Assembly: GCF_014203545.1 (NCBI RefSeq)
Contig: NZ_JACHJG010000006.1
Coordinates: 357,249 to 421,248, forward strand
Length of the DNA: 64,000 bases
DNA from: Streptomyces netropsis
GTDB taxonomy: Bacteria; Actinomycetota; Actinomycetes; Streptomycetales; Streptomycetaceae
Direction of reading: 5' to 3'
The notes below the pieces were generated by a model. The model was not told the DNA's origin and made no database searches. It saw nothing but the letters and a program-made list of their open reading frames with translations. The translations under genes were made by a program, and so were the position numbers. Position 1 is the stretch's first letter. Each line of letters opens with the position of its first letter. Shown in pieces: positions 52,272 through 62,079 of the stretch.

Positions 52272-52790
52272 CTCGAACGGGCTGTCAGCCCGCTGGAGCT
52301 GTTCTACGACCTGGTCGTGGTCGTGCTGGTCGGCCAGGCCGCGCATCATCTGTCGGAGCACGTGACCCGGCACGGGCTCGCGGTGTTCGCCGCGGTGTTC
52401 GCGCTGATCTGGATCGCCTGGCTCAACGGCAGCCTCTACCACGAACTACACGGCCGCGAGGACGCCCGGAGCCGGACAGTGCTGCTCGTACAGATTCTCG
52501 CCATGGTCCCGTTGGGCGCGTTCATCCCGGAGGCCGGCGGCTCGGGCGGCTTCGCCCACTCCGTCAGCGCCGCGGTGCTGTTCGCGGTCCTGGCCCTGGT
52601 CTGGGGACTTGCCGGGCGCGGCACGAGTACGGAGTACCGCCGCTCCGCCCGGGTGTTCGTGGCCGGGACCGCCGCCTGTGCGGTTCTGCTGGTCTCGACG
52701 GCCTCGCTGCCTGTCGATGGTCGCCTCATCGTCTGGCTGCTGCTGGACCTCGTCTTGACGTGCTCGTGGTGCGTCACCGGTGTTCGTTCA
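52272..52790 (+). pseudogene. LtrA (low temperature requirement A) fragment
   Basis: VSPLELFYDLVVVVLVGQAA is the conserved N-terminal LtrA motif, followed by four hydrophobic segments typical of the family. Only about 170 of some 380 residues remain. There is no proper start, and the 3' end runs into the opposite DoxX gene. Confidence 0.7.
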
Positions 52791-53208
52791 GGCCCTCGGC
52801 GATGAGGGAGATGCCGATGCCCAGCATCCAGACATCCTTGGCCAGCACGGTTCCCTGCTCGGTCGGGCGCAGGCTGCCTTCCTGCCGCATCCCCGGTGTA
52901 CGCAGGTAGAGCCCGAGGGTGCCAACGGAGAAAGCGGTCAGCGCAACCCCGGCGACAGCGGCAGGAACGACCGGCAGGAGCAGGGTGGTGGCAATGGCGA
53001 GCTCCCCGGCGGAGAGCACCCGTACGAACTTCTGGGCGTCGTGCTTGCCCAGGAGCGGGTAGGTCGTGGCGGCGAACTGCTGCAGCCTCTCGGCGGTGGC
53101 CTCATCAGCACCGCGTTTCGAGAGCCCGGAGTTCAGGAAGAACGCACCGACCGTGAGCCTGAGCGGAAGTTGCCGTACTGCGGAACATCGTGCCCAACTG
53201 GATGCCAT
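52774..53208 (-). CDS. DoxX-like membrane protein
   Basis: 144 residues with four predicted membrane helices. It opens with a DoxX-like LPLRLTVGAFFLNSGLSKR and continues with VLSAGELAIATTLLLPVVPA. DoxX-like proteins are involved in redox or sulfur-compound metabolism, or are of unknown role. The start at ATG 53208 follows a frame open further upstream. Its 3' end overlaps the LtrA remnant by some bases. Confidence 0.75.
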   Translation of the reverse strand: MASSWARCSAVRQLPLRLTVGAFFLNSGLSKRGADEATAERLQQFAATTYPLLGKHDAQKFVRVLSAGELAIATTLLLPVVPAAVAGVALTAFSVGTLGLYLRTPGMRQEGSLRPTEQGTVLAKDVWMLGIGISLIAEGLNEHR

Positions 53209-53315
53209 GCCGAGCCTCCCAACATTGGCCCCGGATACCACCCTGCCATCCGTTAGAAGCATGTCAAACGCGGCCGGTTCTCCCCCACCCACTGGCTCCG
53301 GAGCCCCGGACCAGG

Positions 53316-53675
53316 TCAGTGCAGGTGAAGCTGCCAGTCCGCCGGGGCTTTGCCCCGCGGCCCCAGGGTCGGCTGCGACGTCGGGCGTGAGGTGGGCGGT
53401 GTCAGTGGCGGACCCTCGGAGTACTGCTCGGTCTCGATGTTCCGGAACCAGGACTCGCCGGGCTCGAAGCTCGTCAGGAAGGCGTGCCCGGCCGCCCGGG
53501 CATGCTTCGTGCCGTGCTGCGAGGGCGAGGAGTCACAGCATCCGATGTGCCCGCACGCCGCGCAGCGCCGCAAGTGGAACCACCACCCCGGTCCATCGCC
53601 TGCCAGGCACTCCACACACCCGTCCCCACTCGGCCGCGCAGTGAGATCAATACCCGGGATCTGCTCGTGAGCCAT
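53316..53675 (-). CDS. UBP-type zinc-finger protein
   Basis: 119 residues. The UBP zinc-finger pattern is clear: GCVECLAGDGPGWWFHLRRC, AACGHIGCCDSSPSQH and KHARAAGHAFLTSFEPGESW, supplying Cys and His ligands. Bacterial stand-alone UBP fingers are common in actinomycetes; their partner is not known. ATG 53675 starts the recognised domain. The C-terminal 30 residues are low complexity. Confidence 0.85.
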   Translation of the reverse strand: MAHEQIPGIDLTARPSGDGCVECLAGDGPGWWFHLRRCAACGHIGCCDSSPSQHGTKHARAAGHAFLTSFEPGESWFRNIETEQYSEGPPLTPPTSRPTSQPTLGPRGKAPADWQLHLH

Positions 53676-54595
53676 ACGCTGCGCCTCCCTGGCGAGGCTT
53701 CGCTCAGATGCCGTTTCGGACGGCGTCTCGGCATTTGAAGCCGAAGTCGAGACGGATGACCCCCTTCCCTCCACCGTAATCGGCGCGGATCAGGCTCGCA
53801 GGCCCTGGCAGGAGCTCAGCGCAGCGGACCCGCGCTCCTCATCCTCGCGCACAACCCGGCCGTGGGACAGCTCTTGGACTCTGGCCGAGGTGCGCCAGGT
53901 CTGTGCCTCGCAGATCCCCCACATCTCCATCCTCGCGCGAGCGCAGAGTCCGGCCCGCGCAGGTGCGTCAACGGCCGCAGCGCCAACCCGCCCGGTCAGC
54001 GGTCCCGGGCGGGTTCTCCTCCCCACAGGCCGCTCCCGACGAGCCGGTGGGACGGCACCGTCCCCGTGCCGCATCTGCTCGCGGATCTGGCGATCCTGCC
54101 GGATGGCGGCTTCCTCAACACTGCACTTTGTTGACTGTCCACAACACCGCACACCAGCTTCCACGACAGACCGACAGCGGCTGCGGCCTCGGAGGAGAGC
54201 CCACCCAGAGCTGCCCGCGGCAGCCGAAGAGTCCGGGGACCAGACCTCTCGACTCCAGGAAACTGGCTACTCGTCAGCAGAGTCAGCAAAGGGTCAGCAT
54301 TCGTCCGACTAGAGCTGACCACAGCCTGCTTCACTTGAGACTCGACCTCGAGATCGGGAAGCGCCTCCAGAGACCTCGCCGATGTCCGACGGGCCTCTGG
54401 AAGCGGAGCGGCGGCGTTGCCGCAGCACCAGGCCCCACCTTCAGGGCATATGCACGGTTCAGCGCACAGTACGACGCGGTACTGACGCTCGAGGGCTCGC
54501 TGCGCCGGGGCGAGCCTCGGGCCTTGGTCCGGATCGCCGTGGGAGGCGGCCGCCCGGATCTCGTTCAGACTTCCGGAAGGCGAAGGTCCGCGCGA
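53676..54595. other. Stretch of 920 bp without an intact gene
   Basis: The minus strand near 54090-54125 reads AAIRQDRQIREQMRHGDG, which resembles the start of a GntR HTH, but it does not continue. At 54440-54580 the plus strand has a short protein-like segment (FRAYARFSAQYDAVLTLEGS) of unknown origin. Nothing else is supported. Confidence 0.4.
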
Positions 54596-56491
54596 TCACC
54601 GTCCCTCAACAGCGCTGCACCCCACCACCTTTGCAATGACGTCCGAGGTCAGGCGGATGTCGGCGAGGACGTCCAGACCGGTGCCGGTGGACAGCCAGGC
54701 GCGCAGGTCCGAGCGCTTGATCTTCCTGGAGGGGGTGTAGGTCAGGGCGCGTACGAAGAGCAGGCGGGTCAGCCGGGCCCATGCGCCGATCCGTTCGTCG
54801 ACCAGGGCACGCAGTTCACGGGCCAGGTGATGCGGGGCGAGGTCGGTATCGTCGCGCTGGACAACGAAGGCGACCGGGACCTGGGTGTAGAAGTCGTCCG
54901 GGGCGGCGACGACCGCGCAGCGCTCGACGGACGGGTGCGCGCCGATGACGTGCTCGACATCGAGGCCGGACAGGCTGTCGCCGCCGACGTTGATGATGTC
55001 GTCGGTGCGGCCCGCGATCCACAAGTAGCCGTCCTCGTCGAGGTGGCCGGCGTCGGAGGTGTCGTAGTGGCCGGGGAAGTTCTTGAGGTAGGTCTCGGCG
55101 AACCGCTCGTCGTCGTTCCACAGCGTGGTCAGGCAGCCGGGCGGCAGCGGAAGCCGGATGGTGACGTGGCCCTGCTCTCCGGGCGGGAGTGGGCGTCCGT
55201 CCTCGTCGAGGATCTCGACCCGATAGCCGGGCAGCGGCCGGGCCACGGAGCCGGGCTTGACCGGCAGCAGGCCAAGGCCCAGGCAGTTGGACGCGATCGG
55301 CCAGCCGGTCTCGGTCTGCCACCAGTTGTCGACGACGGGGCAGCCGAAGAACGGGCCGGTCCAGTCCATGAGCTCCGGCTCGACCCGTTCGCTGGCCAGG
55401 AACACCGCGCGCAGCGGTGAGCCACCGGACCCGAACGGCCGGTCCTCCGGGGACGCCGCGCGGATGCGGCGCAGTGTCATGGGCGTGGTGAACAGCACGC
55501 TGACGCCGTACTCGGCGATGATCCGCGGGAACGCCGACGGGTCGGGAGTGTCGACCGGAGACCCTTCGTAGACGACGGTCGTTGCCCCGGTGACGAGGGC
55601 CCCGTACACGGTGAACGAGTGGCCCATTACCCAGCCGGGGTGGGAGTCGGTCCAGAACACGTCGCCCGCACGCACGCCGAACACCTTCTCGGCGGCCCAG
55701 CGCAGCGCGGTCAGGTAACCGCCGGTGTCCCGCGTGACGGCCTTGGGGCGGGAAGTCGATCCGGAGGTGTACAGCATGTAGAGAGGGTGCGTCGACGGCA
55801 CGGGAACGGGCGCCGGCCCGGCCTTGGTCGAGTGGGCGGTCAGGTCGTGCCAGTCGAGGTCGCGGCCGGGTACCGGCGTCCACCGGCCGGCTTGGGGGCG
55901 CTGCAGCACCACGAGGTGCCGCGGCCGGTGGTGGGCCTGGGCGAGGGCGGCCTCAAACAGCGGCTGGTAGACGGTGGCGTTCGGGCCGTCGAACCCGCCG
56001 GACGCGGTGAGGATGACCGCCGGGCGGGCGTCGTCGACGCGGTCGCGGAGCACCGCGACGGGCACCGATGTGACGACGACCGAGTGAGTGAGGCCGAGCC
56101 GGGCGCAGGCCAGCATGGCCACGACGGTCTGCGGCACGGCGGGCATGAAGATCAGGACAGTCTCGTCGGCAGCCAGTCCGAGGTCATCGAGGGCCCCGGC
56201 GAACGCAACCACCTCGTCATGCAGACGACGGTAGGAGTAGGTGTCCTTGGCGCCGGTCTGCGGGCTGTCGAATATGAGCGCGACGTCCTCGCCCCGGCCC
56301 GCGGCGAGATGGACGTCCAGACAGTTCTCGGCCGCGTTGATCATTCCGCCGGGGAACCAGCGGTAGAACGCGGAACCATCGGCCTCCAGGGCTTTATCCG
56401 GGGTCCGCGCCCAGGTGAGCCGGGCCGCCTGGCGTTCCCAGAAGCCTCCAGGGTCGGTCGACCAGTCGCTCCGCACGTCCTCGAACTGCAT
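54596..56491 (-). CDS. Propionyl-CoA-synthetase-like AMP-forming acyl-CoA ligase
   Basis: 631 residues with the ACS N-terminal domain (GGFWERQAARLTWARTPDK) and the AMP-binding and C-terminal domains. FWTDSHPGWVMGHSFTVYGA and YEGSPVDTPDPSAFPRIIAE match PrpE-type enzymes. Core motifs depart from consensus: the phosphate loop is YTSGSTSRPKAV where TSGSTGxPKGV is expected, and the last-motif Lys is in TPSRKIKRSDL where SGK is usual. The adenylate-binding Asp (HYDTSDAGHLDEDGYLWIAG) is present. It may be active on an unusual acid or weakened. GAGG precedes ATG 56491. Confidence 0.85.
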   Translation of the reverse strand: MQFEDVRSDWSTDPGGFWERQAARLTWARTPDKALEADGSAFYRWFPGGMINAAENCLDVHLAAGRGEDVALIFDSPQTGAKDTYSYRRLHDEVVAFAGALDDLGLAADETVLIFMPAVPQTVVAMLACARLGLTHSVVVTSVPVAVLRDRVDDARPAVILTASGGFDGPNATVYQPLFEAALAQAHHRPRHLVVLQRPQAGRWTPVPGRDLDWHDLTAHSTKAGPAPVPVPSTHPLYMLYTSGSTSRPKAVTRDTGGYLTALRWAAEKVFGVRAGDVFWTDSHPGWVMGHSFTVYGALVTGATTVVYEGSPVDTPDPSAFPRIIAEYGVSVLFTTPMTLRRIRAASPEDRPFGSGGSPLRAVFLASERVEPELMDWTGPFFGCPVVDNWWQTETGWPIASNCLGLGLLPVKPGSVARPLPGYRVEILDEDGRPLPPGEQGHVTIRLPLPPGCLTTLWNDDERFAETYLKNFPGHYDTSDAGHLDEDGYLWIAGRTDDIINVGGDSLSGLDVEHVIGAHPSVERCAVVAAPDDFYTQVPVAFVVQRDDTDLAPHHLARELRALVDERIGAWARLTRLLFVRALTYTPSRKIKRSDLRAWLSTGTGLDVLADIRLTSDVIAKVVGCSAVEGR

Positions 56492-56944
56492 ACCTACCTC
56501 TTTCGTAGTGCGGTTGCGACACCGTGCAGGTACCTGGCAGGACAAGATCGGCATTGGTCGAACTCTGAGGGCTTCCTGAGGAACGCTGAAGAGCTGGAGA
56601 TCGGCCGGTGGGAGCCCGCCGGCGAAGGAGGCCGGCGGCGGCGCGAGGGCGCGCCGGTCGTGGGGGAGAGTTGCTGCACTGGCTCACCATCTGACGGAGG
56701 CCGAGGACGGTTCGCGGACCACAATGGTCGCCTCGATCCGGTATCTCGACAAGATGCTGAAACAGGTCGGGGTCTGGCTGTTCGCCGAACTTCGCCTGGT
56801 GGTGGTCGATTGGACCGACACGCGGCCGCCCCGGCGGACGGGATCGTCACACCAGGGTGCTCGTCGAAAGACCGTCCTCTGCTGTCGGTCCTCAGGGCGA
56901 GTGGCGAGTCGAAGATCAGCTGCTCCTGCTCTGGTACACGCGCT
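56492..56944. other. No recognised gene
   Basis: Roughly 450 bp between the acyl-CoA ligase start and the LysR remnant. Open frames on both strands are Arg/Pro-rich and unconvincing. The ligase promoter should be near 56500-56560. Confidence 0.4.
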
Positions 56945-57260
56945 GATGGATGTGCTCGGCCGGCGTGATCACGGTGAGGTTGGTGGGGGGTGCGAGCGAA
57001 CCGCTGAGCAGTCGGGCACGGTCGGCGAACTCCAGGACGGCAGACTCGGCGCGCCCAGGCAGGCGCGGGCGTGCGGCAGCAGGGGATGCCGGAGGTGAAG
57101 ATCACCTGCCGGGTCAGCCTCTCGAACAAGGGCTCGCCAAGCTCCCTCTCCAGGCCTGGATCTGCCGGCTGATCGCGGGCTGTACGACATAGTGGCGTGC
57201 CGCCGCCTTGATGAACGACCGCTCCTCCGCCACCGCGACGAAGTACTCAAGCGCCGCGCG
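56945..57260 (-). pseudogene. LysR-family regulator, N-terminal HTH remnant
   Basis: EYFVAVAEERSFIKAAARHY, with VVQPAISRQIQ in one frame and GEPLFERLTRQVIFTSG in another, form the LysR HTH and dimerisation helix. SAVLEFADRARLLSGSLAPP follows. The effector-binding domain is lost and at least two frameshifts are present. Confidence 0.7.
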
Positions 57261-57437
57261 TCACCAGAAACATGGTGTTCACCATGCCGTGATGCCGTAG
57301 GCGCCTCCGCCCAGATGCGTGACCCGGTAGCCGGAATTGGGGATCCCGAGCCCTCGTGCGAATTCCGGAACAGGAGAAAACTCTGTCATCAGTACCGTCC
57401 GTTTCAGGCGGTGTCGAACCATGCGTGGAGAATCTGG

Positions 57438-58157
57438 TCAGGATGCGCCCGGGGCCGGCGTGCGGACCTGTTCGGCGATCCAGGATTCCGCGAGCTGTGT
57501 CCAGGTGGCGGCATCGCCCGCTCCCTGGGCGAGACCGAGACTGTGCGGGCCGTGGGCGAAGACGTACACGGTGTGCGGCACCTCGTGCGCAGCCAGTGCC
57601 GAGGCCAGCCGGTAGGTGTGCTCGGGCGGGACGTAGATGTCCTCGGCGGTGTGCCAGAGGAAGAAGGGCGGAGACGCCGTGGTCACCAGCGCGTCGAGGG
57701 ATGTCTGGCGGCGCAGGTGCGGTGAGACATCCTCCCCGAGCAGGATCAGTCGCGCGGGTCGGTAGGTCTCGGTCTCCATCGATGTGATTGCGTAGCCGAG
57801 CACGGCGAACTGGACAGACTCGCGTGACTCGTCACCGGGTGCGAGTGCGGCCAGGCCCGCGAGATGCCCGCCGGCCGAGAAGCCGATCAGCCCGATGCGG
57901 TCCGCCCCCTGTTCGCGCCTGCGGCGGATCTCGGCCCGCAGAGCCAGGAGGGGTTCGGGATGCCGCACGTGGAGCGGGTAGCGGAAAACGCTCGCCGACA
58001 GGCCCAGTGTGGAGAGCCACGCAACGATCGGCTCCGCCTCGTGTGGGGCATGCGAGGCATAGCCCCCGCCCGGCAGGACGATCAGATGTGTCGTCGCGGG
58101 GTGCACCCGCTCGGCACGTCCGCGCGACGCTGGTGCCGTCTCAAATGGATTGCTCAT
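57438..58157 (-). CDS. Alpha/beta hydrolase, acetylxylan-esterase-like (BD-FAE type)
   Basis: 239 residues. Oxyanion strand LIVLPGGGYASHAPHEAEPI; nucleophile elbow LIGFSAGGHLAGLAA; Asp in FLWHTAEDIYVP; and His in FAHGPHSLGLA. No signal peptide, so the substrate is probably a small intracellular ester or oligosaccharide acetate. ATG 58157 is the clear start. Confidence 0.9.
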   Translation of the reverse strand: MSNPFETAPASRGRAERVHPATTHLIVLPGGGYASHAPHEAEPIVAWLSTLGLSASVFRYPLHVRHPEPLLALRAEIRRRREQGADRIGLIGFSAGGHLAGLAALAPGDESRESVQFAVLGYAITSMETETYRPARLILLGEDVSPHLRRQTSLDALVTTASPPFFLWHTAEDIYVPPEHTYRLASALAAHEVPHTVYVFAHGPHSLGLAQGAGDAATWTQLAESWIAEQVRTPAPGAS

Positions 58158-58329
58158 CCCAACCTCCGTACGTGCTCACGGACGCCGCAAGCGGCCCTGA
58201 ACACAAGGCTGTACCCGGGTTGTCACCGCACTGGGTCTTTCGGCACACGCAATCGGGTGAGGAGCGCAGTCGCGCGGCAGCTCCAGGCCCGGCGCTCCGG
58301 GTGGAGTCGCCCTCCTGCCGCGTGGTACG

Positions 58330-58570
58330 GGACGATCGCGGCTGGAACCAGCCGCCCACAGCGGCGGCGACGGGGTCCGCCCCCGGTTCACGCAGGGCGT
58401 AGATCGTCTTCGCGCCGGCCCACAGGAGGGTCCTGCCGTAGGGGAGGTCGGGGTGGCGGTCGACCGTCGTGTGGAAGAACTCGGTCGCGGAGGAGCACTT
58501 CTTGGGCGCCGCCTCGACGTCGTCGGTTCTGATGGGCTGGCGCGGTGCGGGTCGGGTGGCCGGGCTCGGG
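58330..58570 (-). other. Unrecognised coding-like fragment
   Basis: The minus strand reads SSATEFFHTTVDRHPDLPYG and LLWAGAKTIYALREPGADP with strong coding codon bias. There is no start or stop of its own and the family is not recognised; it is probably a gene remnant. Confidence 0.35.
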
Positions 58571-58608
58571 CTGTCGCGGTGCCGTCGCGGGAGGGCCTCT
58601 CAGGGTGA

Positions 58609-59130
58609 TCAGGCGAAGGAGATGTCGCTGAGGTCGATGGTGACGAGCAGCAGCTCGGCCGGCGCCTGGCCTTCGGGTGTGCGCGGGAGGATGCGGTGCT
58701 CGGTGGGGAGGGTGATCCCGGCGACCTGCGTGTAGCCCGAGAAGTAGTGGGCAGCGGCGCTGCCGGCCCTGATGTCGACGTCGTAGTCCTCGCGCCGCAT
58801 CAGGCAGTCGTCGCCGACGTGAACGGCCTGGACGCTGTTATGGGCGGCGAGATGCCCGGCCAGACCACGCGGAGCCGTCGCCACCGCTCATCGTTCAACT
58901 GCCAGGGTTCCAGTTCCCTGGTGTCGAAGCCCGGGAGGGTGAAGGTGAAGGGCTGGGTGAGGTAGGTCCCCATCGCGGTGCCAACGAAGCAGGCCGGCTG
59001 GAGGGTCGTCCACAGCGTCTTGAGCGTGTGGTCGGCGAACGAGTCTCGTGGTCGTTCCAGTTCCTCGAGCAACTCGCCCTCGGCGGTCTCGATATCGGGT
59101 CGCTGTCGCCATTGGCCACGAACACCAGCA
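58609..59130 (-). pseudogene. C-terminal remnant of an uncharacterised actinobacterial protein family
   Basis: ERPRDSFADHTLKTLWTTLQ, YLTQPFTFTLPGFDTRELEP and NDERWRRLRVVWPG are followed, after a frameshift near 58860, by LAAHNSVQAVHVGDDCLMRR and SGYTQVAGITLPTEHRILPR. I know the pattern from hypothetical proteins of about 250 residues without a named function. The N-terminal half is absent. Confidence 0.55.
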
Positions 59131-59189
59131 GCTTGCGGCAACCGAGCCGTTGGAGCAGGACGCGTTCCAGAGAGCGCGTTGCTCGTCGC

Positions 59190-59644
59190 TCAGTGAGTGC
59201 TGTTGGCTGCGAGGTCGCGAAGAAAGCCGCCGAGGTCGTAGCCCGCGGCCTCCAGGGCCATCGGGTAAGTGCTGGTCTGGGTCATCCCGGGCGCGACGTT
59301 GGTTTCGAGGATGTGCACCTGGCCCTCGGTGCCTCCTTGGCGGTGGGCTTGTCGAACGCAGCCCGGCAGGCCGCCGGGGGCGCTCCGATGTAGGGGACGC
59401 CGGCCAGCTCCAGCACCTCTTTGATCGTGCCGTCTTCCCCGGCGGCGCCATGCAGCAGCGGCAGGACGATGCTCGGCGGGTCCTGAGCGAGGTCGCGCAG
59501 GAGGGTGCTGTCGGCGTCGCGCTGCTGGGCCTCGATGCCGGCCCGGCGCAGGGCCTGGGTGACGTGGGAACCGGAGCGCAGGGAGACTTCGCGCTCGGAG
59601 GACAGGCCGCTCGCGAGGACGAGTACCGACTTGAGATCGCTCAT
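59190..59644 (-). pseudogene. D-alanine-D-alanine ligase-like ATP-grasp gene with a large internal deletion
   Basis: The N-terminus is intact: LVLASGLSSEREVSLRSG, LPLLHGAAGEDGTIKEVLEL, and VPYIGAPPAACRAAFDKPTA. It then jumps, in a different frame, to the extreme C-terminus (VHILETNVAPGMTQTSTYPM), which has the Mg-binding ExN. About 180 central residues, with the ATP-binding core, are gone. It lies 111 bp after an aminotransferase, so the pair may once have made or used a D-amino acid. Confidence 0.7.
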
Positions 59645-59755
59645 CGTGGCCATCCGGAGAAGAAGGAGGGTGGCCAGGGCAGTTCAGGGCCGGGGGCCTG
59701 CGGGCCGTGGACGGATCGGGCGGGTGCGGCGCCGAAGGTATCGCGGAGCGTGATC

Positions 59756-60913
59756 TCACTGGGTGATGACGTCGCCGAGGCGCCGGACGCCTTCGCGGAT
59801 GCGCTCGGGCGGCGGGTAGCAGAACGACAGGCGCATGTTGGCCTGGCCGCTGTCGTCGGCGTAGAACCCGGTGCCCGGTACGTAGGCGACGCGGGCGCTG
59901 GTGGCGCGCGGCAGCATCGCCTTGGCGTCCAGCCCTTCGGAGAGGGTGGCCCACACGAAGAACCCGCCGGCCGGGGTCGTCCACGTCACGCCCGGAGGCA
60001 TGTACTCCGTGAGGGCGTCCAGCATCGCGTCCCGGCGCTCCCTGTATATCTCCCGGAAGACCTTGATCTGGTCGGACCAGGGCTGAGTGCGCAGGTAGCG
60101 GTCGACGGCGAGCTGGGGGAACGGGGACTGCGACAGGATCGCGGACTCCGCGGCCAGGACGAGCTTGTCCTTGACGGCTGTGGTGGCGAGGGCCCAGCCG
60201 ACGCGCAACCCGGCGGCGAAGGTCTTGGAGAAAGAGCCGAGGTAGATCACGTCGTGGGCACGCTCGGCATCCGCGCGCAGGGCCCTCACGGGTTCGCCGT
60301 CGTAGCGCAGCAGCCCGTACGGGTTGTCCTCCAGGACCAGGACGCCGGCCCGTCGGCAGGCTTCAAGGACCTCTGGCCGCCGCGTGGTGGAGAGGGTCAC
60401 ACCGGCGGGGTTCTGGAACGTCGGCACGGTGTAGAAGAGCTTGGCGGGGTGCCCTTCGGCGCTCAGGCGGGCGAACGTCTCGGCCAGGGCCTCGGGGATG
60501 ACCCCGTTGTCGTCCATGGGCACGTGGGTGATGCGGGCCTGGTAGGCGGCGAAGGTGTTGATCGCCGTCACGTACGTGGGCGCTTCCGTCACGACCGTGT
60601 CGCCGGGGTCGAGGAAGATCTTGGCGACCAGGTCCAGGGCCTGCTGCGAGCCGCTGGTGACCACCACATCATCCGAGCTCCCGACCACGCCCTCAAGGGC
60701 CATGACCTCGCAGATGCTCTCCCGCAGCGACTCCACACCTTGGGCAGACCCGTACTGGAGGGCGACCACCCCCTGTTGGGTGACGAGGTCGGCCATCACG
60801 GCGCTGACGGTCTCCAGCGGCAGTGCGGCGATGTTCGGCATCCCGCCGGCCAGCGATACCACCTCCGGGCGGGCGGCCACCGCGAACAGGGCCCGGACCT
60901 CGGAGGCGATCAA
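59756..60913 (-). CDS. PLP-dependent class I/II aminotransferase (2-aminoadipate aminotransferase-like)
   Basis: 385 residues. The PLP lysine is in YLGSFSKTFAAGLRVGWALA; VTSGSQQALDLVAKIFLDPG, TVPTFQNPAGVTLS and LEDNPYGLLRYDGE are typical of the LysN/MocR-domain subgroup. The only start is a TTG (60913) directly before IASEVRALFAVAARPEVVSL, and family members have about 15-30 more residues. The extreme N-terminus may therefore be lost or an unusual start used. Confidence 0.85.
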   Translation of the reverse strand: MIASEVRALFAVAARPEVVSLAGGMPNIAALPLETVSAVMADLVTQQGVVALQYGSAQGVESLRESICEVMALEGVVGSSDDVVVTSGSQQALDLVAKIFLDPGDTVVTEAPTYVTAINTFAAYQARITHVPMDDNGVIPEALAETFARLSAEGHPAKLFYTVPTFQNPAGVTLSTTRRPEVLEACRRAGVLVLEDNPYGLLRYDGEPVRALRADAERAHDVIYLGSFSKTFAAGLRVGWALATTAVKDKLVLAAESAILSQSPFPQLAVDRYLRTQPWSDQIKVFREIYRERRDAMLDALTEYMPPGVTWTTPAGGFFVWATLSEGLDAKAMLPRATSARVAYVPGTGFYADDSGQANMRLSFCYPPPERIREGVRRLGDVITQ

Positions 60914-61352
60914 GGGACACGACGCTATCGCTCATCCGCTGACGCCTCCAACTGATGTGCCAACCCGTTCTTCTCTCCAGGGTGGAACACTGCGGAGAGA
61001 CACGCACGTCCGCGAGGCCTCGTGTCCCATTCCCCGACGGTGGCCACAGGCGTCGCCCCGCGCACAAGATGAGATCGTCGTTCAGGCAGCGAGGCAGGCA
61101 CAGGTCTTGGCGATCATGGAGTTGCGACGCTCCGTGATCACCGGGGGGCCTGTGCCTGTACTGCCGTCGTGACTGTAGACACCTCGTTCCAGAGGGGGCC
61201 AGGCTGACCGGCTTACCCCATCGCTTGAGGCGCATCCCGGACACGTCATCGCGAGGTGCGATGCACAAGTTCGGAGGCGAACGCCGCGATTCCTGCCCGA
61301 CATCGGGCAGCAATGTAGACGCCCCACGGCTCCCGACCTAGGGTAATCGCTC
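60914..61352. other. Intergenic region, no gene recognised
   Basis: 439 bp between the divergent aminotransferase and LysE-type genes. Minus-strand frames here are low-complexity. No remnant with family resemblance was found. Confidence 0.45.
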
Positions 61353-61995
61353 GTGATCACTCCAGGCGCGATAGGGGCTTTTGCTCTGACAGTAGGACTT
61401 CTCACGCCGACTCCCGGACTGGATGCCGCACTCATCCTGTGCACCGTGGCACTCGGGCACCATCGTCGTGCCTGGGGCGTGGTCCTCGGCATCCAGAGCG
61501 GCACGCCGGCCTGGGGCACCCTCACCTCGCTCGGCGTGACCGCACTGCTGACGGCGTCTCACCTCGTCTACGAAACACTTCGTTGGGCCGGAGCCGCATA
61601 CCTGGTGTGGATGGGCGGCAGGCTGCTGTGGACTGCCTGGCGCCACTCATCGAGCGAGAGCCCGCAGACAACGGAGGCCGAGACCAAGGCCAGGGTAGGC
61701 GCCGTGGATACCCTGCTCGGCGGCTGGCGGCAAGCACGAGCAATCTCCTCAACCCGAAGATGGGCGCCTTCTACGTTGCGGTGCTCCCGCAGTTCATCCT
61801 GGCCGACGCCTCGCACGTTGCTCTAGGCGTGCTCCTGGCCGGTGTACACATCTCCCTGGCCGTCGTCCGGGCTTGCGCGCTGATCGCCTTCGCACACGTG
61901 CTCCGACATCGCCTGCAACGACCCGCCGCTACCTCGACCGCATCGCCGGCACGGTCATCGCCGCCTTCGGCATCCGCCTCGCGCTCGGGCAGTGA
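61353..61995 (+). pseudogene. LysE/RhtB-family amino-acid exporter with two frameshifts
   Basis: Starts GTG 61353 with AFALTVGLLTPTPGLDAALI, VALGHHRRAWGVVLGIQSGT and WAGAAYLVWMGGRLLWTAWR. Near 61735 the sense moves to another frame (NLLNPKMGAFYVAVLPQFIL), and near 61935 it moves again (RYLDRIAGTVIAAFGIRLAL) to a TGA at 61993. Together these form a complete RhtB-type transporter, so it was inactivated recently or contains sequencing errors. Confidence 0.75.
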
Positions 61996-62079
61996 CGCAC
62001 CGGCCCGACGCATCCGCAAGACCACCGGCAGCCGCGGAACGGGTAACCCGCGCATCAACCGAAGCGAAAGGACATCTGC

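Noticed and set aside
53790..54164. Possible GntR regulator start on the minus strand
   Set aside because: Only about 18 residues resemble a GntR HTH and neither side continues the domain.
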